64,000 bases of DNA. Source: Eutrigla gurnardus (lineage: Eukaryota; Chordata; Actinopteri; Perciformes; Triglidae). Within the stretch, counting starts at the first letter, position 1; every line of letters starts with the position of its first letter. The translations under genes and the position numbers were made by a program. The stretch covers positions 28,776,356 through 28,840,355 of the forward strand of contig OY741267.1 in assembly GCA_963514095.1 (NCBI GenBank). Direction: 5' to 3'. A model generated the notes under the pieces. It ran no database searches. It was not told the DNA's origin and saw only the letters and a list, made by a program, of their open reading frames with translations. Of the stretch, positions 1 through 11,800 are shown piece after piece.

Positions 1-2039
1 AAGTTACAAGCCTGTTTTGAACATGTGAGGAGAAGAAAGTGTTATAAAATGTAGTGAAAGTTAAAAAAAAAGAAAAATGAATACTCAAGTAAAGTACAGA
101 TACCTGAAAATTCTCCCAAAAGAAGTCACAAAGTATGTGTACTTCCCACCTCTGAGTACTGGTACTTGTTTAATCAGTTTGGCCGAGAGGAATCAGATGA
201 ATGCATATGATAATTATTCTTCCTTAAACGCTGCTACCAACAAAAGACTGCAATCACCTTGAGCTGGATTAAAAATGCTAAATGACTGTCTTTCAGTAGA
301 TCATGGTGCATTCAGGGCCTGACACCAAATTCCTTCAGAGACCATCTTTCCAGTTGCCTTGTACCGACTCACCTTCGTATCACTTGTTATTATAAACTGA
401 CGTGTTTCAATCATAATTAGAGGATTTTAAGAAGTGGTCACATAGAGGTTTTTCCCTCCTACAGACCATTTGAACATACAATGTTGATTTAATAATAAAT
501 ATGTAATTAATTTATTTTCATTGAGGACATTCTGACATGTTTTAAAACATATTTTGGACTCAAAGGAAACCACGCCTGATGGTCCCCGGTCTATCCTGGT
601 CTTCTGAATTGCTTATATGCTCCGGAGGAATCCAATAATAGGTCAGAGGAAACATCGCCAGCCCTAAATGAAACCTAGCTCCCAGGATGCTTTGCTGCAC
701 GTGTCACCTATCACTGCCGATTTTTTAATCGCAATCTTATATTGTGCCAACTTACTACCAAACAAGCTTGTGTCATAAACTATCCCAAAGCTCGTCATTT
801 GACTTCATAGCTTTGTGGCACGCAGGTTAACTCGGACACAACTGCTCAGGGATGAGCTTTACGACTTCAAGACATATTTATGAAGAAGTTAAACACAACA
901 CTTTCACACGCCACAGGTGTATAAACAGCTTCAGCTGCCAGCTCACAGTCATCAGTCACAATGTCTGCTGGGGGGAAAAAGGCCTATTACAATACTGTAC
1001 GTTTGAGGATCTGCACACTTCATCTGCAGCAGGAACTGCAGGTGTGAATAATCAGGACACATTTTACTAAGTTTGCAGTAATAAAACTACTATATTAACA
1101 AATAGAACACATGAGGCAAACTCACTCAACACAGGAGACAAGCATCACTAATGAAAACAGGTGTAGGCTACATAATGAGCCTGATGAACAGAAACTAAAC
1201 GAGGACATCTAGTGGTGGAACGAAGACATAACCACGAAAGTGGCACAATCCTTCAGAGAGGGTTTTTTTCTTCTTCTTCTTCTTTTGGAGTATCAAAAAT
1301 ATTATTAATAGATTTATACCTTTGAGAAAAATAATGCTTATTAATTTAAAAGAACATTTAATAAAAAATAGATTATATTGTGTAACGTGCTTTACTAAAA
1401 ACAAAAATCAGAAAACAGTGAGAAAGCAAGAACAAAGTTAATGTTAAGAACAAAAGTCATAAAACAAGTAATGGATCAAGAAATATCGAATAACAGTTTT
1501 ACTGTATCACAAATAGGACACAGGTCTTTTTAATCTTAGATATTCACAAATCACAAGATACCCCTTCATAAATAGGATAGAAAAATATAAAGCAACATTG
1601 TGTGTCTGCCTGGATTTAAAAAACAAACAAACTGATTCTTACTTCTCCACCATGATAGTGAGCTCAATAACATGTCATTGTTATATATAATTATCCCGAC
1701 ACTTCAACACAATCAACTTGTGTTTTTAAAAATCGAGATCCAAGATGAAAATCCATTTAAACTTAATTTTAACCACCTGTTAGTCGATTATATGAATGAC
1801 CAGTAGGGGGCAGTATTTCATAAGCGGTGACACAAAGCTTAAGAGGCACCTGACCATGCAACTTGTCCTCACATCCCTTGTTAATTATACTCATCGTCTT
1901 TGTGGTGATGAATATTATACATAATGTCTGGAATGTCAGGTGAGCTTGACCTTTGAACTACACCTGCAACTCACATAGACGTTGAGAGCTGAACGTAGTA
2001 ATAGTGGCAGTGGAGAAAAAGAGGCAAACACAGACATCT
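1..2039. other. Intergenic DNA downstream of klf17
   Basis: AT-rich sequence with no open frame longer than about 70 codons and no recognised repeat. The only site I would mark is the CTCF-like motif near 1800. Confidence 0.6.
1800..1813 (+). promoter_or_regulatory. CTCF-like motif
   Basis: CCAGTAGGGGGCAG fits the vertebrate CTCF core CCASYAGRKGGCRS at every position. It lies just beyond the klf17 3' end and could mark a domain boundary. This is a motif match only; occupancy is unknown. Confidence 0.4.
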
Positions 2040-2831
2040 GTAAAAGTACTTTTTTGTTTATTTTCGGAGCCCTTAAGCACATAAAAACAATTACATTGGT
2101 GAAAAATTAGAAATCTGAGTGGAAATTCTCTTTCAAGTACAGCAGATCAACCATTGGTTGCAGTGGATTTCTTCATGCTTGACAAAACACACACACAGCT
2201 TCAATAATACATGTGTGCTGCATCCCCACAGAAACACTGAGGTGGAAACACCATTTGATTTTTTCGGGGGCAGAAGGAGGAGCTTTAGTACCTGAATTAG
2301 TGATCTTAGCTCACAAAGAGTGTGACATGAAGGCCGAGCACACAAAGCTTCGCAAATCTAGAAAATATGTCAATAAAAACCCTGACCTGATTGGAGTAGT
2401 ATCAAAGATATAAGATGTAAACATTAAAAAATTACTATTTACATATGCACAGTTTTGGGTCCTGCCCACGGTGAGTTTTTAGCCTTTGGGGAAACAAATC
2501 TCGTTAAGGCACTCACAATCAATAACTTACTTCAGAGACAGGTTGAGGAACTGTCTTAAATACAAACTACCATAATTTAGCCAAAGTTCTTGTATCCACA
2601 TGTATTTACAAAAATAACCCACCAGCACTCATTCTGTGTTCTGATGACTTGTGAAGAACATGAGAGGAATCGATGCCTTTAAACTCAAGGCACCGCACAT
2701 ACAGTGAAGTCCCTGCAGGGACATTTGGTTTCATAGGTTTTGACAGAAAGTCCAACTCGTGCTCCTTGTGGGATGCTCCAGGCATGATCCCGCAGTGGGT
2801 TTGGATGCAAAAAGTTCAACAACACGGCTGC
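2040..2831 (-). other. klf17: 3' UTR of klf17 with poly(A) signal
   Basis: This is the stretch between the TAG stop and a minus-strand AATAAA at 2057-2062 (TTTATT on the plus strand). It gives a 3' UTR of about 790 nt, normal for this gene group. No other convincing poly(A) signal lies nearer the stop. The exact cleavage site is inferred. The region is AT-rich and contains no other gene. Confidence 0.55.
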
Positions 2832-4360
2832 CTACATGTGCCTCTTCATGTGGAGTGCCAGGTGGTCTGAACGGGAAAATGCTCTCTCGCACATGTGGCA
2901 CTGGAAGGGCCGATGTCCGGTGTGCTTTCTGAAGTGACGGGTCAGCTCATCGGACCTGGCGAACTTCCAGCCGCAGCCTTCCCAGTTACAGTGGTAGGGT
3001 TTCTCTCCTGGTAGGCAAATAGCAAGGGGAACTTTGTTTAGATTACAGGCAACAACAGTGGCAGCGAAGTATCTGACAACTCAAGTAAGATTTTGGAGTT
3101 TTGAAACGTGCTCTCACCTGTGTGTGTTCTCATGTGGGCTTTGAGGTGGGAGCTCTTGGTGTAAGTTTTCCCACAGCCGGGGAAGTCGCAGCTGTGCGTG
3201 GCGGCACGTTTCCTGGCCCACGACCTGCGGCATCGCTTCTGCTTGATGCTGCCCGCCTCGTCCTGTGCGTAAAAGTCCAGCAGCGACGGCGAAGAGGGAG
3301 GGGTGAGCATCATCCCCTGCATGGAGGCCGGGTGATGCTGCTGGTGAACGCGGACGGGCTCCATGCGCATGCTGAACTGTCCCTGGAACTGTGCCACGCT
3401 CTGGTGCGCGTACTGCGGCTGGTAGGGCGCGTTCATGAACTGGTTCTGGAGATGATGTTGATTTGGATGATGGGCGTTCATTTGCGCCATATGGCAGTCT
3501 GTGCGTCCCTGGGGTGCAGGGTGCTGCATCGGGTGCGCGCCGAATCCCGACGCCGCAGCCTGGTGGTGCGTAAAAGCCGCTTGGTGCATCTGGTGCCTCT
3601 GGTACATTTGTCCCATAAAGTCTGCGCCACCAGCAGCCAGCATGCAGGACTGGCCGACGGGCTCGCTTTTGATTTTGTATCCGAGCGGTGGAGGAGACGT
3701 GGCCGCTTGGAGATGAGCGGGAGTCGCCGGGATGGTGACCGGATTCAGCGCTCGCAGTTCGGTGTACTCCCGCCCGTCTGTCGCCGCGCTCTCCGGGGAA
3801 CTCTCCCCCGGGTAGCTAATATCTGTCGTGAGAAGCTCCGCCATGAGACTGCGGACCGGACTCGAGCCCGCGAAGCTGGCCGCGCCGTGGTAGCCGTGCG
3901 CGGCCAGGCTGGTAGGCGCGTGACCGTGGTCGCCGCAGTCCGGAACGCTGCTGCCGCTGCAGCTCTCCGGCGACTCCGGCAGCGAGTACGCGCACTGCTG
4001 CTGCGGGGAAACGTTCCCGTCGGAGTCGATCGTGTTGGACAAAATAAACTCGATGTCCAGGAATTTGCCCAGCTCGTCGTCGTCTTTGATCAGCACGGCG
4101 GGAGACTGCACGATGCTGAACTCCACCTGGATGAGCGGGTTGTCTGCGCCACCTGTTGCGCCGCTGCGCGCACTCTCTTCCACTTTGCACATCTGTCGAG
4201 GAGAGCAAAGTTAGATTAAAGGGAAACCTCTAACGTGAGCGGACAATATTATGACTTGAACGCACAAAACCAAACGAAATGCTCTACTTACATGGTCGAA
4301 GTGTTTTCCTCCGCTTGGAAACGATGTTGAAACGGGCATCAGTGCTTCAGCTGCAGCCAT
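2832..4360 (-). CDS. klf17: Kruppel-like factor of the KLF2/4/17 group, likely Klf17 (complete, 3 exons)
   Basis: A C2H2 zinc-finger transcription factor of the nucleus that binds CACCC/GC-box DNA. Coding exons on the minus strand are 4360-4292 (23 codons, ends CAT|GTAAGT), 4192-3118 (acceptor CTCGACAG, donor CAG|GTGAGAG) and 3007-2832 (acceptor TTGCCTACCAG, stop TAG). Phases join cleanly to give 439 residues. The start has a good Kozak context (CAGCATGG). Visible in the protein: an acidic/hydrophobic activation motif DDDELGKFLDIEFILSN (60-76), MAELL (140-144), a SUMO-type IKSE (197-200), a His/Gln/Met-rich stretch (about 220-313), LTPPSSPSLL (319-328), basic KQKRCRRSWARKRAA (340-354), and three fingers at 358-380, 388-410 and 418-438, joined by TGEKPYH and TGHRPFQ linkers and ending HMKRHM. 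The fingers, the IKxE site and LTPPSSP are typical of KLF2/KLF4/KLF17. The neighbour rnf220 favours klf17. Both introns are about 100 bp. In zebrafish this gene (formerly biklf/klf4b) acts in hatching gland and primitive erythropoiesis (family knowledge). The group is near certain; the exact paralogue is an inference. Confidence 0.9.
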
Positions 4361-4600
4361 GCTGACCGGCGAGATCACCACGAGAATAAGGAGAAGCTTT
4401 TAAACCCGTAAACGCGAGCAGAGACGTCGCTCTCTGTCCACGGAGCGTCTGTTTGTTAACGTTGACAGCTGAGGAGCGACTCAGGATCCAGTGTGAGTGT
4501 CAACAGAAGTGACGAAGTCTCTTATAGCTTGCTTTCAAATACCGGGAGGTGTGGCTCCTCCCCCCCACAAACACACCTCCCCCACAGCAACCAGCAGTGC
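4361..4600 (-). promoter_or_regulatory. klf17: klf17 promoter and 5' UTR
   Basis: Reading the minus strand, a TATA box CTATAAGAG lies at 4519-4527, about 160 nt upstream of the ATG, so transcription should start near 4490 and leave a 5' UTR of about 130 nt. Just upstream (about 4540-4585) are CCACACCTCCC and GGGGGAGGTGTG. These are CACCC-type boxes that KLF proteins bind, so autoregulation or regulation by other KLFs is possible (inference). The proximal region and exon 2 (about 3150-4450) are CpG-rich compared with the AT-rich surroundings. Confidence 0.6.
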
Positions 4601-6827
4601 AAACAAACATAGGATTCAGGTGCGTCAAGCAGGTAAGGGGGTGAAGAATAGGTGAAGAATAAATTGTATATTTGAAAACGTATATTTGTCACCAATTGAA
4701 GTGTGTGTAAAAAAGAAAAAAGAAAACATTTCCCTGGAGGCGACAATAAACCTGAAAAATGCAGAATTCCGGTGCGTAAAAAAGTCCCCTGAAGTCTCTC
4801 GGTCGTGTTGCGTTCAAGGAGCCGTCCATACGTCACAAAACGACCCTTTTCTCCGTTTTTTTTAGTTGGCGTCGTATCAAGAAAATCTGCATCCACATGA
4901 ATCCATTGTAAACGACGTGTCCACGTGCTTCTTGATGACTCATTAAGAAGGAAATTCTTTCGAGACAACAACGTGAGTCTCCCGTAGTTTCGTCATCACA
5001 TACTCATTAATTTGTCCCCAGTTGATCCCGGCACGTTCAACGCAAACACGAACGTGTGAAGCAGCGACTCATCGAAACAACCTGCTAATCTGGTTGTCAA
5101 CAAAGACGTACATGTTTCTTAATGACCCCCCCGTCAGTCCCCCGCAGTGCGCTATGCTAATGAACAAGTGGATGGGTTTCCACGCGTTTAGTTTCATAGT
5201 GCGTCTACATATCTATAGAAACGCATATCATGGCAGAAAGTTAGGGGTAATAAGCCCCCAGCCCCATTAAAAAAAACGTTTTAAATTATATTTATATTAA
5301 AAAACACAAATGAAGGGAAAAAACAATGTGTTAGAATAGATGGATTTTTTTCGGGAGCAAATCTGATCGCTAAATATTAATAGACATTAACTCCATAGTT
5401 TGAAGATTTCTAACTTGTAGTTAAACCTCTGCAAACAAAGGGTGACTGTACAGGCAATGTTTTGTTCACATGGAGCCACGTAACTAATAAAACACAGCAT
5501 ATTTCCTCATATGGTGTAATAATAATGCATAATAATGCCAATGTCAACAAGACAAACTGGTTTAAGAAATAAAAGGTGACATTTTTTGACACAATGCAAA
5601 CACCGTTTCCAATACACACTTGTTTTTCATTTCTTTCCCTCCTATAATAAAGGCCTTGCATTAAAGTGTATCTCATTCGACAACTGGACAGCTTTTGGTT
5701 TGATTTTTAAATCCTGCAACAAAGTTAAATAAACTAAGGTAAATAATTCTGTCGTCTCTCTGTGCTGCTGCAGGCGTTGTGAGAGGCCACACGCTGCAGC
5801 TCTCAGCCTTTATACGCTGTTATTTTTAACCTGCCGGGCTTACGCAAAACATATTCCGGTTCTGACTCGGAGCCAAGTGGAAATGGACTCTGTTTCCTGA
5901 GGAAAAGCCAGACACTTGCTTCCTCTACTTGCACTCTGCAGCCACCTTCAGATAGCTGAGGACATAGACACGCACGAAGCAGAAAAAACATCAGATTTCT
6001 TTAATTTAGTGGTTTTATCACCTTTGACTGGTTTATAGCAAATCTATTGTTCTACTTGATCTATTGTGCAAAAATAATAAGGCTGATTTTTGTTTTTGTC
6101 GTCCTAGAATCCTTGAAAAGAACATAAAAAAATGAAACCCGCCATGATCTCCTCAGCAGAGAAAACTATCCTCTATCTTGTTCCATCAAAGGGCCTTATC
6201 AAACTCAGGCCATGTAAAAAGCAACTAGACAAGAATAGAGAGTCAGATCCAGATAAATAATCGCCCTGGGCTCAGGTTTCTCCTTTTGTGACTCGCTATT
6301 CTGAAAGGGAGGAAGTCTTTCAGCTCAAGTGTTTTCTAAACACAATTACTTAAGATTACAGTTAAGCAGACAGACAGAGAGCCAAGGCATCTTACCCCCT
6401 CAGATGCCTTCATCTTTATCTTGTTCAATTGTTTGTGTATGTTTAAAACTCTCAAATTGTATTCTTTTTTGTTGTTGTTGACATACGCCCCTGGTAACTT
6501 AAAGCACTTTTCAAAAAAAAAATGTCTTATTCTGTTTCCTGATTCATTCAGCAAATATTTCTTGTTGTTTTTGATTCAAAGGAGAGGTAATTTGCATTAG
6601 CTCAAAAGAAAGTACTCAATCTTGGTTAATTTACTACAGTGACTCCCAACCAGAGGTGGGCTACTTCAGCAGTTGCCAGGGGCCACAGGAAACACCGACC
6701 CTCTCAACTGATTTAAAAATGATAGAGTATGATTGGAATACATTCAGTCAGCTGTAACACTTGAAGGACTGTGTGACAGTCTCTGTTGTGTACAAACGAA
6801 TTAGCAAGCAAGCAGATGTGTGAACAG
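4601..6827. other. Upstream region of klf17, no gene seen
   Basis: No exon or repeat family recognised. The region is AT-rich, with several TAAT-type and GATAA-type words that may belong to distal regulatory elements of klf17 (inference). ORFs here are short and on both strands. Confidence 0.5.
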
Positions 6828-7645
6828 TTAGCTCAAATTAATGGATACACTGGGGTGGATGCTAAAATTATAGTTTAAATCACTCAAAATATAAACAGCT
6901 GAAATAGTTGGATTAATTGGATAAATGGTTGAAATTGATAGCAAACAAATATTATACAGTTGAGATTAACAAAAAAAGTATCAAACTACTACAATAATTA
7001 GCTACAAATATTAAACAGTTAAAATATTTAGCTAAAATAGCAATGAATACAAGGAAAAATAGCTGCCCAATGGATAAACAATTGAAATAGCTAGCTAAAA
7101 GTACAGATACATGTATTAAAGTAGTTAGCTAACAGTAGGGCATTACACAGCAGAAAGAGCTAGCTAAAACTAATGGATTAAATCTGAAAATAGTAAGCTA
7201 ACAATAGGCTATTACACAGCAGAAAGAGCTAGCTAAAACTAATGGATTATATCTGAAAATAGTAAGCTAACAGTAGGCTATTACACAGCAGAAAGAGCTT
7301 GCTAAAACTAATGGATTATATCTGAAAATAGTAAGCTAACAGTAGGCTATTACACAGCAGAAACAGCTAGCTAAAACTAATGGATAAAGTCTGAAAATTG
7401 TAAGCTAACGGTAGGCGATTACACAGCAGAAACAGCTAGCTAAAACGAATGGATAATGTCTGAAAGAGGCTAGCTAAAACTAATGGATAAAGTCTGAAAA
7501 TCGTAAGCTAATTGTAGGCTATTACACAGCAGAAACAACTAGCTAAAACTAATGGATAATGTCTGAAAGAAGCTAGCTAACACAAATGGATAAACAGTTG
7601 ACATAGCTAGGCCCAAATTAATTGGAGAAACTGTTGAAATAGTTA
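6828..7645. repeat. AT-rich minisatellite with 69-bp unit
   Basis: The core 7106-7455 repeats with a regular 69-bp period: the word ATTACACAGCAGAAA recurs at 7142, 7211, 7280, 7349 and 7418. Each unit combines AGCTAGCTAAAACTAATGG, a CTGAAAATAGTAAGCTAAC segment and the ACACAGCAG segment. After 7455, shorter 33-35 bp units lacking the ACACAGCAG part appear, and the flanks from 6828 and up to 7645 are decayed units. The 69-mer therefore looks like a dimer of two diverged ~34-bp monomers. Confidence 0.9.
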
Positions 7646-8995
7646 GTAAACAGTATAACTGACTTGCCTTGTCAGCTTCTCACAGATCCAGGCTTTCATA
7701 TTTGTTTTGATGCTCAGAAGAGATGTGAGAGTTTTTACAGAGGTCAACCTTAGCAACATTTTTTTTAAAGTCTGTTTTTCATATGAAATGTGTGTTGGCA
7801 TGCTCAAGCGAATGCACAACCGCTGCCAGTGTCTCATTTAGACGCGTCCATACCTACACGTTGTGTTCCCGTCCAAACGGTCGCTGTGCTCAGAACAGCC
7901 AGGAACCATCTACTTAGCAGAATATGGGGACACATGTACACACAGACAAACACACACAAACAGCAATTATCCTCCATCACCCACAAAGTGAGGGGAAACC
8001 CAGCTGTTATCTTGAATAAATACGCCGCCTTGCATAGCATGAAAAACCAACAAAGTGATTAAAGAGAAAAGAGAAAAAGAAAAAAAAAACAGAAAGCAAA
8101 ACTACAGTGCTGAGACGGGCTGGATACCTTGTGGAAAGATATGAAAAGGAGGTGGGGAGGAGAGGAAATAAGACCTAATGCAAACTGATGAGAAGAATCA
8201 TGGGAAAAGAAAAAAAATAGCAATAACAACGGCCTGAGGCCCTGTAATCATAGTTCTGGTCTTCCTGAGGCCAGACTTTGACGCCTGGTGGGTCAAACAG
8301 TCTGACTGTGGGGGGGAAGGGGGGGGTAGCCTCTTTATGTGTGACTGGATTGTACAAAATAATGCATCCTGTATACCAAGGAATTACACATAGCACATAT
8401 AAGGTAGTCAACCATATTGTTATATCATGTGTATTTCCTGTTACACGTTATGTCAAACCTCCCAAACACAGAAACTACAAACAGTGATTATGAATTTATG
8501 TTGCAAATAGCAAATTCCTTACACTGTGCTTGAAATCTGGAGAAACAAAAATATCTGAAAACATGCAAATTAAATCATGTGGCTAATTTAACATGATCCC
8601 TTATGCTAATTCACCCACTTGTTATGTCAAACAAAAGATCATTGCCAGCGTGTTTAGATACCAATGGTGCTAAATGGCTTAGCTTCTACGTAAAGCTCAC
8701 GGTGACTAAATGGTTTAGCAACATCCAGCGCTAATGGAGCTATTAGCAGCTAGCCGTTGGGCTAATGAGATCAGGGAGCCACATATCAGGCAGCATATTG
8801 GTGGATTTACGTATTGTGTGTGATCGGGATCAGACGTAATTAGGAGCTGGAATGATAACGATGAGTCGCTGAGTAAAGATAGGCCGTTGGTACATTATTA
8901 CGTCACTTTTTTCCCTCATATATATATATATATATATATCGTCCTGCCTTCTTTGATTATTGCGCTGCTGTAGCAAGTGAATTTCCTCGATGTGG
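7646..8995. other. Unique DNA between two minisatellite blocks
   Basis: No gene seen. It includes an (AT)11 run at 8918-8939 and an AT-rich stretch (about 8560-8640) with ATGCAAAT and ATGCTAAT, which resemble POU/octamer sites. It could be unrelated DNA inserted into one original array, or spacer left by duplication. Confidence 0.5.
8918..8939. repeat. (AT)n microsatellite
   Basis: A pure run of eleven AT dinucleotides. Confidence 0.95.
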
Positions 8996-9350
8996 CATTA
9001 ATTAGCTAAACTCAATAAACAGCTCAAATAGCGAGCTAAAACGAATCGCTAAAAGTTTGAAAAAGAAAGCAAAAAAACATTAATTAGCTACAAATATTAA
9101 ACAGTTGACAGTTGTTAGATAAAACTACCGATAAATGTCTGAAATTAGCTAGCTAACAGTAGCCAGTTACACAGCTGAAATACTTAGCATATAGTAATGA
9201 ATACATTGTTGAAATATCTAACTAAATCTAATGTTTAATTGCCTGAAAACATTTAGCAAACAGTAGGCTATTATACTCTGAACTAGTTCGCAAAAACTAA
9301 TGGTTAAACATCTGAAAATACAGTTACAGTTGAAATCGATAGCTAAAACT
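8996..9350. repeat. Second, decayed block of the same minisatellite family
   Basis: It shares TAGCTAAAACTA, AACAGTAGGCTATTA and CTGAAAA words with the 6828-7645 array. It also has a 24-bp exact match (9083-9106 equals 6997-7020). Units are irregular and heavily mutated. Orientation is the same as in the first block. Confidence 0.75.
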
Positions 9351-10488
9351 ATACAATTTACAAATGAAGGGGCGTTGGGAAGCGGTTTGGGGTCCTTTCA
9401 TAAGAACCTATTAAACACTGAGGTGACAGCGCTGTTCAAATACCTCCAACAGTTTAAGAGTTATACAATGTTTGAAGTTATGGCAATTAAATTAGAGTAT
9501 GCAACCTGGAACAGTTTTTTTTATCCCTCAAACTTAATCACCTCTTGGCTTCTACTAATACTCACTGTATTGCTATACTTTAAATAAAATAAAACAAATA
9601 AGTATTACAATAAATACATACAAATCTAACTCAAGCTTTTGGCACAGGAACGATGTTGCTCACCACAAAAGTGCGTTTGATCAGCTCCAACTTAAAGGCC
9701 AGCAGCTTTTATTTGATCACATCCAGCACTTTATTCAAGCGTACTGTGAGGAACCGGTCTCACTTCTTTCCGTCTCGGTTTCAGCTCTTTATTTCTCCAT
9801 ATTAGCCTGAAGCAAGAGCCGAGAGCTCACGCGGCCCCGGCTAGGAGTTGCTAATTACCTGGAGGGCCATTTACCTGTTTCACCTGTTGAGACTTCTGTG
9901 TGAGAGTGCGTTTCCAGACGGCATACTCAAGTTTATCAGAAACCACTATAATGAGGGGTTTGGGAAACTTTGCTTTATCCAAACTTATTATTTCAGCAGT
10001 GGGAGGAAATCACAAAATCGGCACCAGATAATCCAGCGAGGTGGTTACAGACAGTGGAAAAGGGGGAAACCATTCAAAAATCAATTTTCCTACGTGGACC
10101 AGTTGTTAATATCTGGAAATGTCGACTTTTCACAGATTTAATTGATTTCCCCTTAAAGTCCTATCAGGCTTAGTTTACTTTGCAATCAAGCATTTTTGTG
10201 GAGATGATGACATAAGTTGCTATAAACAGCTTCCATTGTAACTAAGTCTCACCAAAGAAAAAGCCCATTGAAAATCTGTGGACAGAGGTCTAATCATCGA
10301 TACTATATTAGAGCAGGCCCCTCTTAATCAAATACGTTGTTTTGGTTTCAGTGGGCTCAGACTTCTTTAGACCATTAGTCGTAATTTATACTTTTTCACG
10401 CTGAATGACTTATTTCCTTGAAATATCTGATTAACACGAATCTGTCGATTAAATCTAAAACTAATGTTCTTAGTTGAGGACAGTCCTA

Positions 10489-10546
10489 TACGATGCAACC
10501 CCTTTAATGTCTGTGAGTAAATATTTGGGTGAACTGCCCCTTTAAT
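10489..10546. repeat. Relic of a dispersed teleost repeat
   Basis: GGGTGAACTGCCCCTTTAA resembles the 'GGGTGAACTGTCCCTTTAA' word found very widely in fish repeats. Only a short fragment is recognisable, so no family is assigned. Confidence 0.4.
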
Positions 10547-11699
10547 CGTAAGTTTGCAAAAGCTTGTATGACAAAAACTATGAAACACTTATTTTTAGCT
10601 ATACCATATCGTCTTATTCAGTAAATTCAAATTCAAATTTCTCTGAACATGGACTTTGTGGTTGATTATTGGTCAAGAATGAACTATCAGTCTTTTAATC
10701 TCTATATTTTATTCTCTAAAGGCCAGGGAAATAGGAGAGGCCTAGTCATAAACTCTGGGACCGGACACCACTTAGTTGTCCAACTTGATGTCATAAATAA
10801 CCTGCTTGTATCTTCATAAGTGGGTTTGCTGTTTAAGGGAAATGGCTGACAACAGGAGTGTCATTAAAGAGGCAATGGGAAGAAACTTGGGGTTAAGTTG
10901 GTATAGGGTTGCCTTTGCAGTACAATGTCCATATGATCTTTTTAGGAGCAATCCTTGTGCTCTTGGGCAACAAACGATAGTTCCGCGTCCATCTTGGCTG
11001 CTCCACTTAGCTCGTCTTTCAGCGGCTGAGCTGTGAAACTTTCCTTAAGCGCCATGATACTCTAGACAGACGCTCGACAAAAGGGACGAAATCGCACCCA
11101 TTGTTGAACTTTTGTAAGAGGCATAAGGAAAAACATACGATGCTTGACGATTTTTTGGTTATTCAACACATAATGGTGTCCATTTCTGCATGAGCGTGTA
11201 TCAAATTACACACGCCTGCACCATTTGCGCACCAGTTTACCCTCTCAGACCCAAAATATCAGTGTTACGGTGGGATCTTACTAATCAGTACTTTTTGTAC
11301 GTGGAAACTGAGTCGATGCAATCAAGAGAAATTCAAGTATCTTTGATGGATGTCAAATGACGCAGTGCTCTCTGAATTACCTCACTTCTTTTTACCGTTA
11401 CGGGCCGCGGAGAAGCAAAAGGAAGCCGGTGCAACAACGCGGGTGAGCGAGAGGCCAGAGAGTGATGTATTATGTACAACGCACTGTGTCAATACGGCAT
11501 CTCATGGTCGGCTTAGGAGCTCAAACCCCGGCGGGGCCACCCATGCAGACCATAAATCTACGAGGGGAGAGTTTGGCCCCTGAAACAGGCAGCACTCCGT
11601 GGGTTAATGATGAGAAATTAACAATTCTGGACTTTTTTTTGTGTCGGTCCAGCACCTTGGTCCAGGCTGAAATAGTTCAACGTCATGACATGCGGTACA

Positions 11700-11800
11700 C
11701 ATATTCATATTCCCCAGAGGATGACTCCTAATGACCTTGATGACCCCAAAACTTTGCTTGGGATCCCCAGAGGATGACGTCATGCTTATATCTTGATCCC
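11700..11800. repeat. Relic of a teleost interspersed repeat with internal duplication
   Basis: CCCCAGAGGATGAC occurs at 11712-11725 and again at 11765-11778. Between them is ACCTTGATGACCCC. These words match a repeat I know from many teleost genomes ('cagaggatgaatc..actttggtgatcccc'). Another copy lies near 25690-25930. Confidence 0.5.

Noticed and set aside
7106..7455. Regularly spaced repeats resembling a CRISPR array
   Set aside because: The whole 69-bp unit repeats, there are no unique spacers, and the DNA is vertebrate.
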